From: Vulcaniibacterium gelatinicum
Lineage (GTDB): Bacteria > Pseudomonadota > Gammaproteobacteria > Xanthomonadales > Xanthomonadaceae
Assembly (NCBI RefSeq): GCF_008033445.1
Contig: NZ_VNKO01000015.1
Span: 1 to 64,000, forward strand
DNA: 64,000 bases
Reading direction: 5' to 3'
Made by a program: the position numbers and the translations under genes. Below the pieces are notes generated by a model that had not been told where the DNA came from, ran no database searches, and saw only the letters and a list, made by a program, of their open reading frames with translations. Shown in pieces: positions 9,048 to 18,243 of this stretch (its first letter is position 1; each line of letters opens with the position of its first letter).

Positions 9048-10169
9048 TCACCCTCCCGCCCATGCCAGCACGATCTCGAACACGATCAGCAGCACGATCG
9101 CCAGTTCCAGCAGCTCCATGCGGCGGCTCGAGGCTTCCTCGTACAGGGCGGTGTAGGTGTCGCGGATGATGGCGAGCTTGCGGTCCACGGCGGCGCTGAT
9201 CCTCGGCACGCGGAACAGCTCGAGGGTGGCGGCGTACACGCGGGCCAGGTACACGTCCTCGGTGACCTGCAGCGAGTTCTCCACCTTCCCGGTCAGTTCG
9301 GTCACTTCCGCCACCACGCCGTACAGGCGGCGGGCCAGGCGTACGGTGCGGCGCGAGGCGAGCAGCGTCAGCCCGCCGCGGGCGCTGGCGACGAGGTCGT
9401 ACATGGTGGACAGCTCGGCGTCGAGCAGCGCGTCGTAGTAGCGCATCTCCAGCAGCTGGGCGTTGGCGATCTCGATGATGTCGATCACGTCGGAATCGCC
9501 GCGCGGCTCGTAGATGAAGGCGCGGTTCCAGGCGACCACGGCCAGGTCGTCCACGAAATAGGAGAACGATTGCGCCGTGAGTTCGGCGGTTTCCTGCGGC
9601 GAGAGCGGCCGCTGTTCGCCCGAGAGCAGCACGGCCAGGTCGGTGCGGGCGCGGACTTCGGCGGCGGTCAGCGGCTCGGCGAAGCGGTGCACGATGGCGA
9701 ACAGGTAGTCCTCCTCCAGCTGCTGCGCGGAAGGGCGGCGCAGGGCCGGGCCGATCACGTCCAGCACCCCGCGCAGGGCCTGCCGCCACAACGCGGCGGC
9801 GGCACTTCCGCCGGTGGCGCGGTCGAGCGCGTTGCAGCGCTCAACGAACGCGTCCCAGGGCAGGTCGGCCGCCTCCACGCGCAACGCGAGCGCGACCGCG
9901 CCGAAGTCGTACAGGCGCGCGGTGAGTTCGGCGGGCGTGGCGCGGCCGTCGAGTTCGATGGTCTGCGCCGGCAGCACCAGCAGGGCCGGCGGCACCTCGA
10001 ACGCGAGCTCGTCCGCGGCGGCGGTGGCGAGCCGGCTGCGGCGGGTCTGGCCGCCGGCGTGCGCCAGCCACAGCGCCTCGGCCCGCGCCAGGTCCATCGC
10101 GTCGGCCACGTCGAGCAGGCGGTGCACGATCAGGGCGCCGGATTGCACATGGAGGGCGGCGGGCGGCAT
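9048..10169 (-). CDS. RMD1/DUF155-family protein
   Basis: 373 residues ending in one hydrophobic span (ELLELAIVLLIVFEIVLAWAG). The central LEEDYLFAIVHRF and the C-terminal LEMRYYDALLD and RMELLELAIVLLI blocks are the conserved parts of the RMD1 (YIL156W/DUF155) family. Yeast members act in meiotic division and mitochondria, and bacterial members are uncharacterised. The C-terminal helix suggests anchoring to the inner membrane. It stands alone between convergent and divergent neighbours. Confidence 0.82.
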   Translation of the reverse strand: MPPAALHVQSGALIVHRLLDVADAMDLARAEALWLAHAGGQTRRSRLATAAADELAFEVPPALLVLPAQTIELDGRATPAELTARLYDFGAVALALRVEAADLPWDAFVERCNALDRATGGSAAAALWRQALRGVLDVIGPALRRPSAQQLEEDYLFAIVHRFAEPLTAAEVRARTDLAVLLSGEQRPLSPQETAELTAQSFSYFVDDLAVVAWNRAFIYEPRGDSDVIDIIEIANAQLLEMRYYDALLDAELSTMYDLVASARGGLTLLASRRTVRLARRLYGVVAEVTELTGKVENSLQVTEDVYLARVYAATLELFRVPRISAAVDRKLAIIRDTYTALYEEASSRRMELLELAIVLLIVFEIVLAWAGG

Positions 10170-10316
10170 GCGGGCAGTGGAACCCCGGCGACGTGAACGG
10201 GCGGTCAGGCCGGGCCTGCGGCACGGCCAGGGGCCCGGGGCGAGCGATTCGACGTTCCGCGCACGGCAGACCGCCTAAGATCGGCGCGTCGTCCCTCCAA
10301 CCGTCGGGAGCCGTGC

Positions 10317-11831
10317 ATGAAGCCCCTCCGTTCCTCTGCCGTGACCCCCTGGGCCGCCGGCCTGCTCGCATCGCTCGCGCTGGCGGCCGCGCCGCGGCCG
10401 TCGCCCGCCAGCGAGGCCGACCTGGCCGCGATCCGCGCGCAGGTCGTGCGTCAGCACGATGCCTCGGTCCAGCGCCTGCAGGACTGGATCGCGCTGCCGT
10501 CCATCGCCGCCGAGAACCTCAATTCGCGCGAGGGCGCCGAATACATGGCCAGGCTCGCGCGCGAGGCGGGGTTCCAGACCGTGGAGATCATCGAGACCGG
10601 CGGCAAGCCGGGCGTGTTCGCGCGGCTCGACGCCGGCGCGCCGAAGACGGTCGGGCTGTACTTCATGTACGACGTCAAGCAGTTCGACCCGGCCGAATGG
10701 AGCTCGCCGCCGCTGGAGGCGCGGCTGGTGGACAGGCCCGGCGTGGGCAAGGTGATGATCGGACGCGGTGCGGTGAACCAGAAGGGGCCGCAGTCGGCGC
10801 TGCTCGCCGCGCTGCACGCGATCCGCGCCGCGGGCCGCAAGCCGCCGGTGAACCTGGTGCTGGTGGCCGAGGGCGAGGAGGAGATCGGCTCGCCCAACAT
10901 CACGCGCCTGGCGCACGAACCGCGGGTCGCCGCGGCGCTGCGCGAGACGCTGGGCGTGTTCATGCCTTCGGCGATGCAGGACGCGGACGGCGTGGCGACG
11001 GTGTCGCTGGGCGCAAAGGGCGTGGTCGAGCTGGAACTGGTCGCCAGCGGCGAGAAGTGGGGGCGCGGCCCGGCCAGGGACATCCATTCCTCGCTCAAGG
11101 CGATGGTGGACAGCCCGGCCTGGCACCTGGTCAAGGCCCTGGACACGCTGGTGACCGACGACGGCAACACCATCACGATCGAGGGCTATCCGCCGCCGCG
11201 GCCGATCAGCGCCGAGGAGCAGGCGATGGTGGCCGCGGCGACGGCGCGCCGCAGCGAGGCCAAGGCGAAGCAGCTGCTGGGGGTGCAGCGCTGGATAGAC
11301 GACCTGCCCTGGCGCGAGGCGAACGAACGCCTGGTGTCGCAGCCGACGGTGAACATCCAGGGCCTGGTCGGCGGCTACACCGGCCCCGGCGGCAAGACCG
11401 TGCTACCGCACAAGGCCGTCGCCAAACTCGACCTGCGCCTGGTGCCGGGCCAGACCCGCGACGCCGCGGTGGCCGCGTTGCGCGAGCACCTGCGCAAGCG
11501 CGGTTTCGGCGACATCGAGGTCAACGTCAGCGGCGGCTACGACCCCACCAGCACCTCGGCGGAGTCGCGCCTGATCCAGGCCCAGCTCGCGGTGCTGCGC
11601 AAGCGCGGCCTGGACCCGCTGCTGTGGCCGCGCAATGCCGGCTCGTATCCGGGCTTCGTGTTCACCGGTCCGCCGCTGCGACTGGCGTCCGGCCATTTCG
11701 GCCTTGGCCATGGCGGCGGGGCGCATGCGCCGGACGAATACTTCGTCGTCGAGTCGGCCAACCCGGCGGTGGCGGGATACGACGAGGCGGTGATGTCGTA
11801 TGTCGAATACCTGTACGAACTGGCGAAGTGA
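10317..11831 (+). CDS. Secreted M20-family peptidase
   Basis: 504 residues with a signal peptide (about 1-30). M20 features are present: LYFMYDVKQFDP (metal-binding region, normally YGHYDVQP; here Y-D in place of H-x-D), then GRGAVNQKGP (normally RG-x-x-D-x-KG) and VAEGEEEIGS with the catalytic Glu pair. The shifts of H to Y in the first motif and D to N in the second are notable, because these residues bind the zinc pair. The enzyme may be altered or may use another ligand set. The YciI-like gene follows 14 bp downstream, probably on the same transcript. Confidence 0.82.
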   Translation: MKPLRSSAVTPWAAGLLASLALAAAPRPSPASEADLAAIRAQVVRQHDASVQRLQDWIALPSIAAENLNSREGAEYMARLAREAGFQTVEIIETGGKPGVFARLDAGAPKTVGLYFMYDVKQFDPAEWSSPPLEARLVDRPGVGKVMIGRGAVNQKGPQSALLAALHAIRAAGRKPPVNLVLVAEGEEEIGSPNITRLAHEPRVAAALRETLGVFMPSAMQDADGVATVSLGAKGVVELELVASGEKWGRGPARDIHSSLKAMVDSPAWHLVKALDTLVTDDGNTITIEGYPPPRPISAEEQAMVAAATARRSEAKAKQLLGVQRWIDDLPWREANERLVSQPTVNIQGLVGGYTGPGGKTVLPHKAVAKLDLRLVPGQTRDAAVAALREHLRKRGFGDIEVNVSGGYDPTSTSAESRLIQAQLAVLRKRGLDPLLWPRNAGSYPGFVFTGPPLRLASGHFGLGHGGGAHAPDEYFVVESANPAVAGYDEAVMSYVEYLYELAK

Positions 11832-11845
11832 GAGGGGAAGATCCG

Positions 11846-12331
11846 ATGAAGCCGATTGCCTTGTTCCTGTCCGTGCCGCTGTTCGCCCTGGCTGCCGCCG
11901 CAGTGCGGGCAGGGGAGGCTAAGCCGGCCCCGCCGGCCGCGCCCGCCTTCGACGCCGCCCTGGCGCAGCGTCTGGGCGCCGACGAACGCGGCATGCGCCG
12001 CTACGTGCTGGTGGTCCTCAAGACCGGCCCCACCCGCGTGCCCGACGGCGAGGAGCGCAAGGCGATGTTCGCCGGCCATTTCGCCAACATCACGCGCCTG
12101 TCGGAGGAGGGCAAGCTGGTGCTGGCCGGCCCCTTCGCCCAGGATCCGGCCGGCTGGCGCGGCCTGTTCCTGTTCGCCGTGGAGGACGTCGAGGAGGCCC
12201 GCCGCCTGACCGAGACCGACCCGGTCATCGTCAAGGGCGAGATGGTGGCCGAGTACCACCCCTGGTACGGCTCGGCCGCGGTGATGATGCTGCCGGAGAT
12301 CCACACCCGGCTGACACCGGCACAGCAGTAG
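11846..12331 (+). CDS. Secreted YciI-like protein
   Basis: 161 residues: a signal peptide (about 1-23) followed by a YciI/DGPF fold (RYVLVVLKTGP, FAGHFANITRLSEEGKLVLAGPF, LFLFAVEDVEEARRLTETDPVIVKGEM, HPWYGS). YciI proteins are usually cytoplasmic, so an exported one is less common. A GAGGGGAAG ribosome site lies before ATG 11846. It lies 14 bp after the M20 peptidase and may be co-expressed. Catalytic role unknown. Confidence 0.83.
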   Translation: MKPIALFLSVPLFALAAAAVRAGEAKPAPPAAPAFDAALAQRLGADERGMRRYVLVVLKTGPTRVPDGEERKAMFAGHFANITRLSEEGKLVLAGPFAQDPAGWRGLFLFAVEDVEEARRLTETDPVIVKGEMVAEYHPWYGSAAVMMLPEIHTRLTPAQQ

Positions 12332-12847
12332 CGCGTGGCATGCGGCAGGTGCCGGCAGCGACGCCGGCCCGGCCCGCACCATCGTGTTCAGCGCGTCCAG
12401 CGCGGCGGCGCACCCTCCGGGCGCCATGGTCCGGCATCGGTGCGGCGGCGGCGGGCCTGCGGCGTGGCGGGGAGCGGCGGCCAGCTTTCCCGGTCGGGAG
12501 CGGGGGCGGCGTGCAGGTCGGTGGCGGCCGGCGGCGGCTGATGCAGCAAAGGCGAAACGAGGTGTTGCAGCAGACGATTCATGGAGGGGCCTTTTCGATG
12601 GATGGAGCGACGGAGGACGACGCAGCGTTCGCTGCGCGGCCTGCACTCCCCTCCGAATGCAGTGCACCGGCGCAGCCTGCGCCGCGCGGGTGCCGCTTGC
12701 CATGCAGGAACCGATGGATGCCGCTGCGGCAGACGGACCGCAGGGTCGCGTGAGCGTGCGCCCGGTGATGTTAGTCATGCGTGAGGAAGCGCATGGCCTC
12801 CGGCAGACCGTCCGTCGGCGCGCACGGAAGCCGTCATCCGCGCCCGG
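12332..12847. other. Gap without a supported gene
   Basis: These 516 bp separate the YciI-like gene from the TPR gene that comes from the other side. Several short frames cross it (for example a 64-codon minus frame from 12582), but none has a good ribosome site or recognisable content. I see no clear repeat or hairpin with a T tract. It may hold a decayed gene. Confidence 0.5.
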
Positions 12848-13795
12848 TCAATCCTCGTCTTCCGGGCCGCGCCACCAGACGTGGCCATCCTCCGGCTGCG
12901 GGATGTCGGCTTCACGCAGCTCGACGCCGTCCACACGACGGCCGCGGCCCTTCCAGCGCTCGAGCAGCCGCATCACCGAAGCGCGGCCCTGGGCGGCGAT
13001 GCCGAGATTGCGCTCGGCGCGCCAGGCGCCGATCCGGCCGGCTTCGGCGGCGGACGCATGGCGGTGCGGCGCGCCATAACTGCAGCGCAGGCAGTAGTGG
13101 ACGACGGTGTCGGTCCAGTCCTCGATCTCGGCGATGCCGGGGACGCGCGCTTCGAGCAGGGAGGCGAGGTCTTCCGGCGCATCGCAGGCCAGGAAGACGG
13201 TGAAGGTCTGGAACTCCGAGCGCGCCAGGCGTTCGAGTGCGTTGAACACGGGGACGGTGCGGTCGCCGCAGCGGCGCTCGCCGGTGCGCGCGCCGTCGTG
13301 CAGCACGATGTCGCCGTGGCGGTAGCCGCTTTCGGGCAACGGCACGTTGAGCAGGCGGGCGCGGACCACGTCGATGCGCCGCGCGAAGAGCGTCTCGCCG
13401 TGGCTCCACGGATTCAGGCGGATGCTGACGATGCCGAAGTCGCCCTCGACGGGGCCCTCGCCTTCCGGCAGGCGGATGCCGCAGGCGGCCCACTGGCGGC
13501 GCGCCGTGGGCCAGTCGCCCAGCGCGGTGGCGGCGATGCCCGCGTTCCACAGCGCGGCTTCGTCCGGTTCTTCATGCAGGGCCAGCGCACGCAGGTTGTG
13601 CTGCAGGGATACGGGCCAGTCGCGCAGGTACTTGTGGGCCAGTCCGCGCATGTAGTGGTACGTGGCTTCGTCCGGCGCGCGCGCCAGCAATGCGGCGAAC
13701 AGGCGCGAGGCCTCGTGGAGACGACCGTGGTCGAACGCTTCGTAGGCACGCTCGTGCAGGGTGTCGGTGTCGAGTTCGGCGAAGGCGTCCTGCAT
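12848..13795 (-). CDS. TPR-containing protein of unknown function
   Basis: 315 residues from ATG 13793-13795. The N-terminal third has TPR helices (LHERAYEAFDHGRLHEASRLFAALL, TYHYMRGLAHKYLRDWPVSLQHNL, ALWNAGIAATALGDWPTARRQW). The rest is a conserved domain of unknown role with paired cysteines (HYCLRCSYG) and an acidic C-terminus. The open frame continues far upstream, but only without codon logic, so I use the ATG in front of the first TPR. It stands alone. No catalytic motif seen. Confidence 0.78.
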   Translation of the reverse strand: MQDAFAELDTDTLHERAYEAFDHGRLHEASRLFAALLARAPDEATYHYMRGLAHKYLRDWPVSLQHNLRALALHEEPDEAALWNAGIAATALGDWPTARRQWAACGIRLPEGEGPVEGDFGIVSIRLNPWSHGETLFARRIDVVRARLLNVPLPESGYRHGDIVLHDGARTGERRCGDRTVPVFNALERLARSEFQTFTVFLACDAPEDLASLLEARVPGIAEIEDWTDTVVHYCLRCSYGAPHRHASAAEAGRIGAWRAERNLGIAAQGRASVMRLLERWKGRGRRVDGVELREADIPQPEDGHVWWRGPEDED

Positions 13796-14128
13796 GTGGC
13801 GGCACCCTGGGAGAGGAAGGCATTGTGCCGCACGCAGGCGACCTGCGGCGTCGCCTGCGCCGCCCGGCGGGGCTGGCGGAGACGTTGCGCACGCTGCACG
13901 GGCTGCGCATCGCCACGGCCGGCGCGGGCGCGGATGCGGCCGCAGAGCGCGCGCGGCGAGGACCGGCGCTGGCTGCGCGCGCGTCTGGACCGCGAATACC
14001 GGCGCTGTGGCGCGCGGGTGGAGGAAGGAGAGGATGGGGCCTTCGCCGTGCGCTGGTGAGCGCCGCCGCGCGACTTGGGTATGCTGCGCCCGCCGGCTGC
14101 GGTCCGGCCGGGTCACGCGGAGGTGCGC
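13796..14128. other. Intergenic gap, perhaps a tiny ORF
   Basis: A 333-bp divergent gap. A 41-codon plus-strand frame at 13934-14059 (MRPQSARGEDRRWLRARLDR...) has a charged, protein-like composition but no good ribosome site, so I do not call it a gene. The GCGGAGG ribosome site of the hydrolase ends the gap. Confidence 0.45.
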
Positions 14129-15049
14129 ATGCGCAGGAAGTCCCGCCTCACGGCCAGCGACTTCGACCCCGAAGTGCTGCGCCTGTTCGACCAGTACGTG
14201 CATGGCCAGATCGACCGGCGCGGGTTCCTCGTCGCCGCGGCGCGGTTCGCGGCCGGGGCCGCGGGCGCGGCGGGCCTGCTCGCGGCGCTCAGCCCGCGCT
14301 TCGCCGAGGCGCAACAGATCCGGCCGGACGACACGCGGCTGACGGCCCGCCATGTCGAGTTCCCGTCGCCCGCCGGGCACGGCACCGGACGCGGCTACCT
14401 GGTGCGGCCGGCGCGGGCCAGGCGGCCGCTGCCGGTGGTGCTGGTGGTGCACGAGAACCGCGGCCTGAACCCGCACATCGAGGACGTGGCGCGGCGGCTG
14501 GCGCTGGAGCAGTACATCGCCTTCGCCCCGGACGCGCTGTTCCCGCTCGGCGGCTACCCCGGCGACGAGGACCAGGCGCGTGCCCTGTTCGCCAGGCTCG
14601 ACCAGGGCAAGACCCGCGAGGACTTCCTTGCCGCCGCCGCGTTCGCGCGCACGCTCGAGGGAAGCAACGGCCGCCTCGGCGTGGTCGGCTTCTGCTGGGG
14701 CGGGCAGATGTCGCATTTCCTCGCCACGCGGCTGCCGGACCTGGCCGCCGCCGCGCCGTTCTACGGCCCCGCGCCCACGCCGGAAGAGGCGGCGAAGGTG
14801 AAGGCCGAACTGCTGGTGGTGCTGGCCGCCAACGACGACCGCGTCAACACCACCTGGCCGCCGTACCGCGCCGCGCTCGACGCCGCCGGCGTGCGCTACA
14901 GCGTGTACCAGCCGCCCGGCACCCAGCACGGCTTCCACAACGACACCACCCCGCGCTACGACCAGGCCGCCGCGCGCGAGGCGTGGAAGCGGACGCTGGC
15001 GTTGTTCGAGCGCACCTTGCGGGCGGAGCGCAGGCGAAGGAAAGCCTGA
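14129..15049 (+). CDS. Dienelactone hydrolase-family protein, Tat-like export signal
   Basis: 306 residues. A DRRGFLVAAARFAAGAAGAAGLL segment (about 33-55) looks like a Tat signal preceded by an unusually long N-region. The hydrolase domain has the family triad: Cys nucleophile in GFCWGG, Asp in AANDDRVN and His in QHGFHND. Such proteins hydrolyse lactones or esters in aromatic degradation, but the exported branch has no fixed substrate. I chose ATG 14129 because GGAGG precedes it and because related proteins begin MRRK/TASDFDPE. Confidence 0.87.
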   Translation: MRRKSRLTASDFDPEVLRLFDQYVHGQIDRRGFLVAAARFAAGAAGAAGLLAALSPRFAEAQQIRPDDTRLTARHVEFPSPAGHGTGRGYLVRPARARRPLPVVLVVHENRGLNPHIEDVARRLALEQYIAFAPDALFPLGGYPGDEDQARALFARLDQGKTREDFLAAAAFARTLEGSNGRLGVVGFCWGGQMSHFLATRLPDLAAAAPFYGPAPTPEEAAKVKAELLVVLAANDDRVNTTWPPYRAALDAAGVRYSVYQPPGTQHGFHNDTTPRYDQAAAREAWKRTLALFERTLRAERRRRKA

Positions 15050-15188
15050 GCAAACGGCACGCAGGACTTCCTCGCCCGACACACAGGCGTGGATGCTCCG
15101 GGCCGGCGGTCCGGGCAAGCCGTCATCCTGGCGCAAGCCGTGACCCAGGTTGCTGCTGCAATGGATTCCGGCTCGTGCTGCGCCGCCG

Positions 15189-15983
15189 TCACTTCTCCAC
15201 GAACGCGCGCTCGAACACGTACTGCCCCGGCACGCCGATGCGCGGGGCGGCGGTGAAGCCGCGCGTGTCGAGCAGGGTGCGGAAGTCGGCCAGCATCTGC
15301 GGGCTGCCGCAGATCATGGCGCGGTCGTGCGCCGGGTCGAGCGGCTCGATGCCGAGTTGTTCCATCATCCGCCCGCTGTCCATCAGGGTGGTCAGGCGGC
15401 CGCGGCGGTCGTGGCCCTCGAACTCGAACGCTTCGCGGCTGACCGCGGGGTAGTAGCGCAGCTTGGCCGCGATCTGTTCGCCCAGGTATTCGTGCCGCGG
15501 CAGCTCGTTGACGATGTAGTCGCGGTAGGCCAGGTCCTTCGCCTCGCGCACGCCGTGGCACAGGATCACGCGCTCGAAGCGCTCGTAGGTTTCGGGGTCC
15601 TTGATCACCGCCAGGAACGGCGCCAGCCCGGTGCCGGTGCCGAGCAGGTACAGGTTGCGGCCCGGGTGCAGGTCGTGGATCAGCAGGGTGCCGGTGGGCT
15701 TGCGCCCGATCAGCACGGTGTCGCCCGGCCTGATGTGCTGCAGGCGCGAGGTCAGCGGCCCGTTCGGCACCTTGATGCTGAAGAACTCCAGTTGCTCCTC
15801 CCAGTTCGCGCTCGCGATCGAATACGCGCGCAGCAGCGGGCGGCCGTCCACCTCCAGCCCGATCATCACGAACTGGCCGTTCTCGAAGCGGAAGCCGTCG
15901 TCGCGGGTGGTGGTGAAGCTGAAGTAGTCGTCCGTCCAGTGGCGGACGTCCAGCACGGTCTCGGTGCCGAAGGGGGAGGACAT
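15189..15983 (-). CDS. fpr: Ferredoxin--NADP(+) reductase
   Basis: 264 residues, the size of bacterial Fpr. FAD-binding RAYSIAS, the phosphate-binding LLGTGTGLAPFLAVI, the NADP motif and the C-terminal MICGSP block are all present, ending FVEK as usual in Proteobacteria. It moves electrons between NADPH and ferredoxin or flavodoxin in the cytoplasm, often for oxidative stress or Fe-S work. It is separately transcribed; the sugar dehydrogenase lies 64 bp upstream on the same strand. Confidence 0.95.
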   Translation of the reverse strand: MSSPFGTETVLDVRHWTDDYFSFTTTRDDGFRFENGQFVMIGLEVDGRPLLRAYSIASANWEEQLEFFSIKVPNGPLTSRLQHIRPGDTVLIGRKPTGTLLIHDLHPGRNLYLLGTGTGLAPFLAVIKDPETYERFERVILCHGVREAKDLAYRDYIVNELPRHEYLGEQIAAKLRYYPAVSREAFEFEGHDRRGRLTTLMDSGRMMEQLGIEPLDPAHDRAMICGSPQMLADFRTLLDTRGFTAAPRIGVPGQYVFERAFVEK

Positions 15984-16047
15984 GGGGGGTGCAGCAGGGG
16001 AAGGCCGGCGCGCATTTTACCCGCGTGGCGGGCGCGCCGGCCCGCGT

Positions 16048-17238
16048 TCAACGCGCCTGCGGCGGATCCAGGCGCAGCAGGCGTCCGTCCTCGGCGTCGG
16101 TGAGCACGTACACCTCACCCGCGGGTCCCACGCGCACGTCGCGGATGCGTTCGCCGAGTTCGTCCAACAGCCGTTCCTCGCCGGCGATGCGGTTGCCGTC
16201 GAGGGTGAGCCGGATCAGGTTGCGCTCGGCCAGCGCGCCCAGGAACAGGCTGTCGTTCCACGGGTGGCCGGGCCGTCCGGTGAGGAAGGCCATGCCCGAC
16301 AGGCCCGGCGACTTCAGCCACACGTGGTGCGGCGGCTCCATCCCCGGCGCGCTGGTGCCCACCGACTCCGGGATCTTCAACCCGCTGTAGTTGATGCCGT
16401 GGGTGATCACCGGCCAGCCGTAGTTGCGGCCGGGTTGCGGCAGGTTGAGCTCGTCGCCGCCGCGCGGGCCGTGCTCGCCTTCCCACAGCGTGCCGGTGCG
16501 CGGATCCAGCGCCAGCGACTGGCTGTTGCGGTGGCCGTAGCTCCAGATCTCCGGGCGCGCGTCCTTGCGGCCGACGAAGGGGTTGTCCTGCGGCACGCTG
16601 CCGTCCAGGTGCAGGCGCACCAGCTTGCCCTGCAGCATGTCGAGCTTCTGTGCGGTGGGCCGGTCGTTGCGTTCGCCCTGGCTGATGAACACGTGGCCCT
16701 GGCCGTCGAAGACGATGCGCGAGCCGAAGTGCAGGTCGCCGTGCAGCTTGGGTTCCTGCCGGTAGATCACCTGCAGATCGCGCAGGCCGTCGGCGGTGAG
16801 CGTGGCGCGCGCGACCGCGGTGCCGGCGGTGCCGTCCGGACCGGGTTCGGCATAGCTGAGGTAGATGCGTTGCGAGGTGGCGAAATCCGGCGCCAGCACC
16901 ACGTCGAGCAGACCGCCCTGGCCCTCGGCGTACACCGCCGGCACGCCCGCGAGCGGCGAGGACACCGCGCCGTCGGCGCTGACCCGGCGCAGCCGGCCCG
17001 GGCGCTCGGTGACCAGGAAATCGCCGTCCGGCAGCAGTGCCACCGCCCACGGGTGCTCCAGGCCGCGCGCGATCTCGGTGACGCGGACCTGGCCGGCCGC
17101 GCTCTGCGCGGTCGAGGTGGCCTGCGCGGCGGGCGCGGGACGTGCGGCGTCGGCGGTCGCGTTCTGCCGCGCCTGGCAGCCGGCCAGCGTCAGCAGCAGG
17201 GCCAGGGCGGGGAGTGTGCGGGCGAGGGTGGCGGGCAT
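16048..17238 (-). CDS. PQQ-dependent sugar dehydrogenase (Asd/YliI-like lipoprotein)
   Basis: 396 residues. The start at 17238 gives a short lipoprotein signal with lipobox LAGC (Cys at about 21), so it is likely anchored in the periplasm. The body is the six-bladed sugar-dehydrogenase propeller: LEHPWAVALLPDGDFLVTERPGRL, GGLLDVVLAP, GEHGPRGGDELN, NYGWPVITHG and SGMAFLTG are family blocks near PQQ and substrate. It oxidises aldoses with PQQ. No PQQ biosynthesis gene is in the window. GGAGC precedes the chosen ATG, and the longer frame lacks one. Confidence 0.9.
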   Translation of the reverse strand: MPATLARTLPALALLLTLAGCQARQNATADAARPAPAAQATSTAQSAAGQVRVTEIARGLEHPWAVALLPDGDFLVTERPGRLRRVSADGAVSSPLAGVPAVYAEGQGGLLDVVLAPDFATSQRIYLSYAEPGPDGTAGTAVARATLTADGLRDLQVIYRQEPKLHGDLHFGSRIVFDGQGHVFISQGERNDRPTAQKLDMLQGKLVRLHLDGSVPQDNPFVGRKDARPEIWSYGHRNSQSLALDPRTGTLWEGEHGPRGGDELNLPQPGRNYGWPVITHGINYSGLKIPESVGTSAPGMEPPHHVWLKSPGLSGMAFLTGRPGHPWNDSLFLGALAERNLIRLTLDGNRIAGEERLLDELGERIRDVRVGPAGEVYVLTDAEDGRLLRLDPPQAR

Positions 17239-17326
17239 GGGGGCGCTCCGTGACGGGCGAAGGCCAGCATGATGCCCGCGAATCCGCACGGCGGCGTGAG
17301 GGCGCGCCGTGCGGATCGAACGGCGC

Positions 17327-18226
17327 TTACTCGAGGATCAGTTCCGCGTCGCCGGAGAAGGTCTCGATCCGGATCTCGCCGTCGCCGTCGCCGTAGCGGT
17401 GGCTGAAGCTGGAGCCCGGGCCGTACTTCGGCTTCTCGACGCCGGCGCCGGCGGCGCGCAGGGTGCCGCTGAAGCTCTCGCCGGTGGCGCGCGCCGACAG
17501 CGACCTGGGCAACACCAGGGTCAGGTCGCCGCTGACCGATTCGGCGCGGATCACGCCGCCCGGCGCGAGCGCCACCTTCATCCGGACGTCACCGGAGACG
17601 GTGGCGGTGGAAATGCGCCGCACCCGCTCGCCGCGGCTGTCCACGGCCAGGTTGCCGGACACCGTTTCGGCGCGGATCTCGCCGTCGAGCCGGCCGCGCA
17701 GCCGGATGTCGCCGCTCACCGATTCCACTTGCACCTCGTCGCTGTTGAGGGTGAGGGTGAGGTCGCCGCTGACGCTCTCGATCTGGGCCTTGCGCGGTGC
17801 CCCGGCGATGCTCACGTCGCCGCTGACGTTCTCCACCTGCAGCGCGCGGCCGGCGGTGCCGGACACGTCCACGTCGGCGGCGACCGACTCGATCTCGAGC
17901 GAGGCCAGGGTCGGCACCTTCAGCAGCAGCGTGGTCGGTTCGGTACGCGAACCGCTGCCCCAGCCCATGCGCTTGGGGTACTGCGCGCGCACCACCAGCC
18001 GGTCGCGGGTGCCTTCGACGACCAGCTTCTCGACGCCTGCACCAAGCGTGCCGCCCACGTGCACCTCGGCCCGGTCCCAGACCCGTACTTCGATGCGTCC
18101 CTTGAGGTTGCCGATCTCGACCGTGCCGCGCGGGTCGAGCGGTCGGGTCTGATCGATTGGCGTGCCGGCCAATGCGGGCTGGGCCAGTGCGGCGAGCAGG
18201 GCGAACAGGGACAGGCGGGGAATCAT
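17327..18226 (-). CDS. DUF4097-family secreted beta-repeat protein
   Basis: 299 residues with a signal peptide (about 1-20). The rest is a right-handed beta-type repeat built from ESVSGD-V/L-T/R-L units (GDVSIAGAP, GDLTLTLNSD, GDIRLRGRL, GNLAVDSRG), the DUF4097 pattern. It ends with FSGDAELILE. It is the last gene of a three-gene unit after the ECF sigma and anti-sigma genes. The context suggests an envelope protein made under stress control. Its biochemical role is unknown. Confidence 0.85.
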   Translation of the reverse strand: MIPRLSLFALLAALAQPALAGTPIDQTRPLDPRGTVEIGNLKGRIEVRVWDRAEVHVGGTLGAGVEKLVVEGTRDRLVVRAQYPKRMGWGSGSRTEPTTLLLKVPTLASLEIESVAADVDVSGTAGRALQVENVSGDVSIAGAPRKAQIESVSGDLTLTLNSDEVQVESVSGDIRLRGRLDGEIRAETVSGNLAVDSRGERVRRISTATVSGDVRMKVALAPGGVIRAESVSGDLTLVLPRSLSARATGESFSGTLRAAGAGVEKPKYGPGSSFSHRYGDGDGEIRIETFSGDAELILE

Positions 18227-18243
18227 GGCAGTTCTCCGGGCAA

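Noticed and set aside
12388-12582. 64-codon minus-strand frame
   Set aside because: Pro/Arg-rich, no ribosome site, no recognisable motif.
15050-15188. Possible degenerate intergenic repeat (GTCATCCTGGCGCAAGC type)
   Set aside because: Only a single weak copy in the window and no clear arms.
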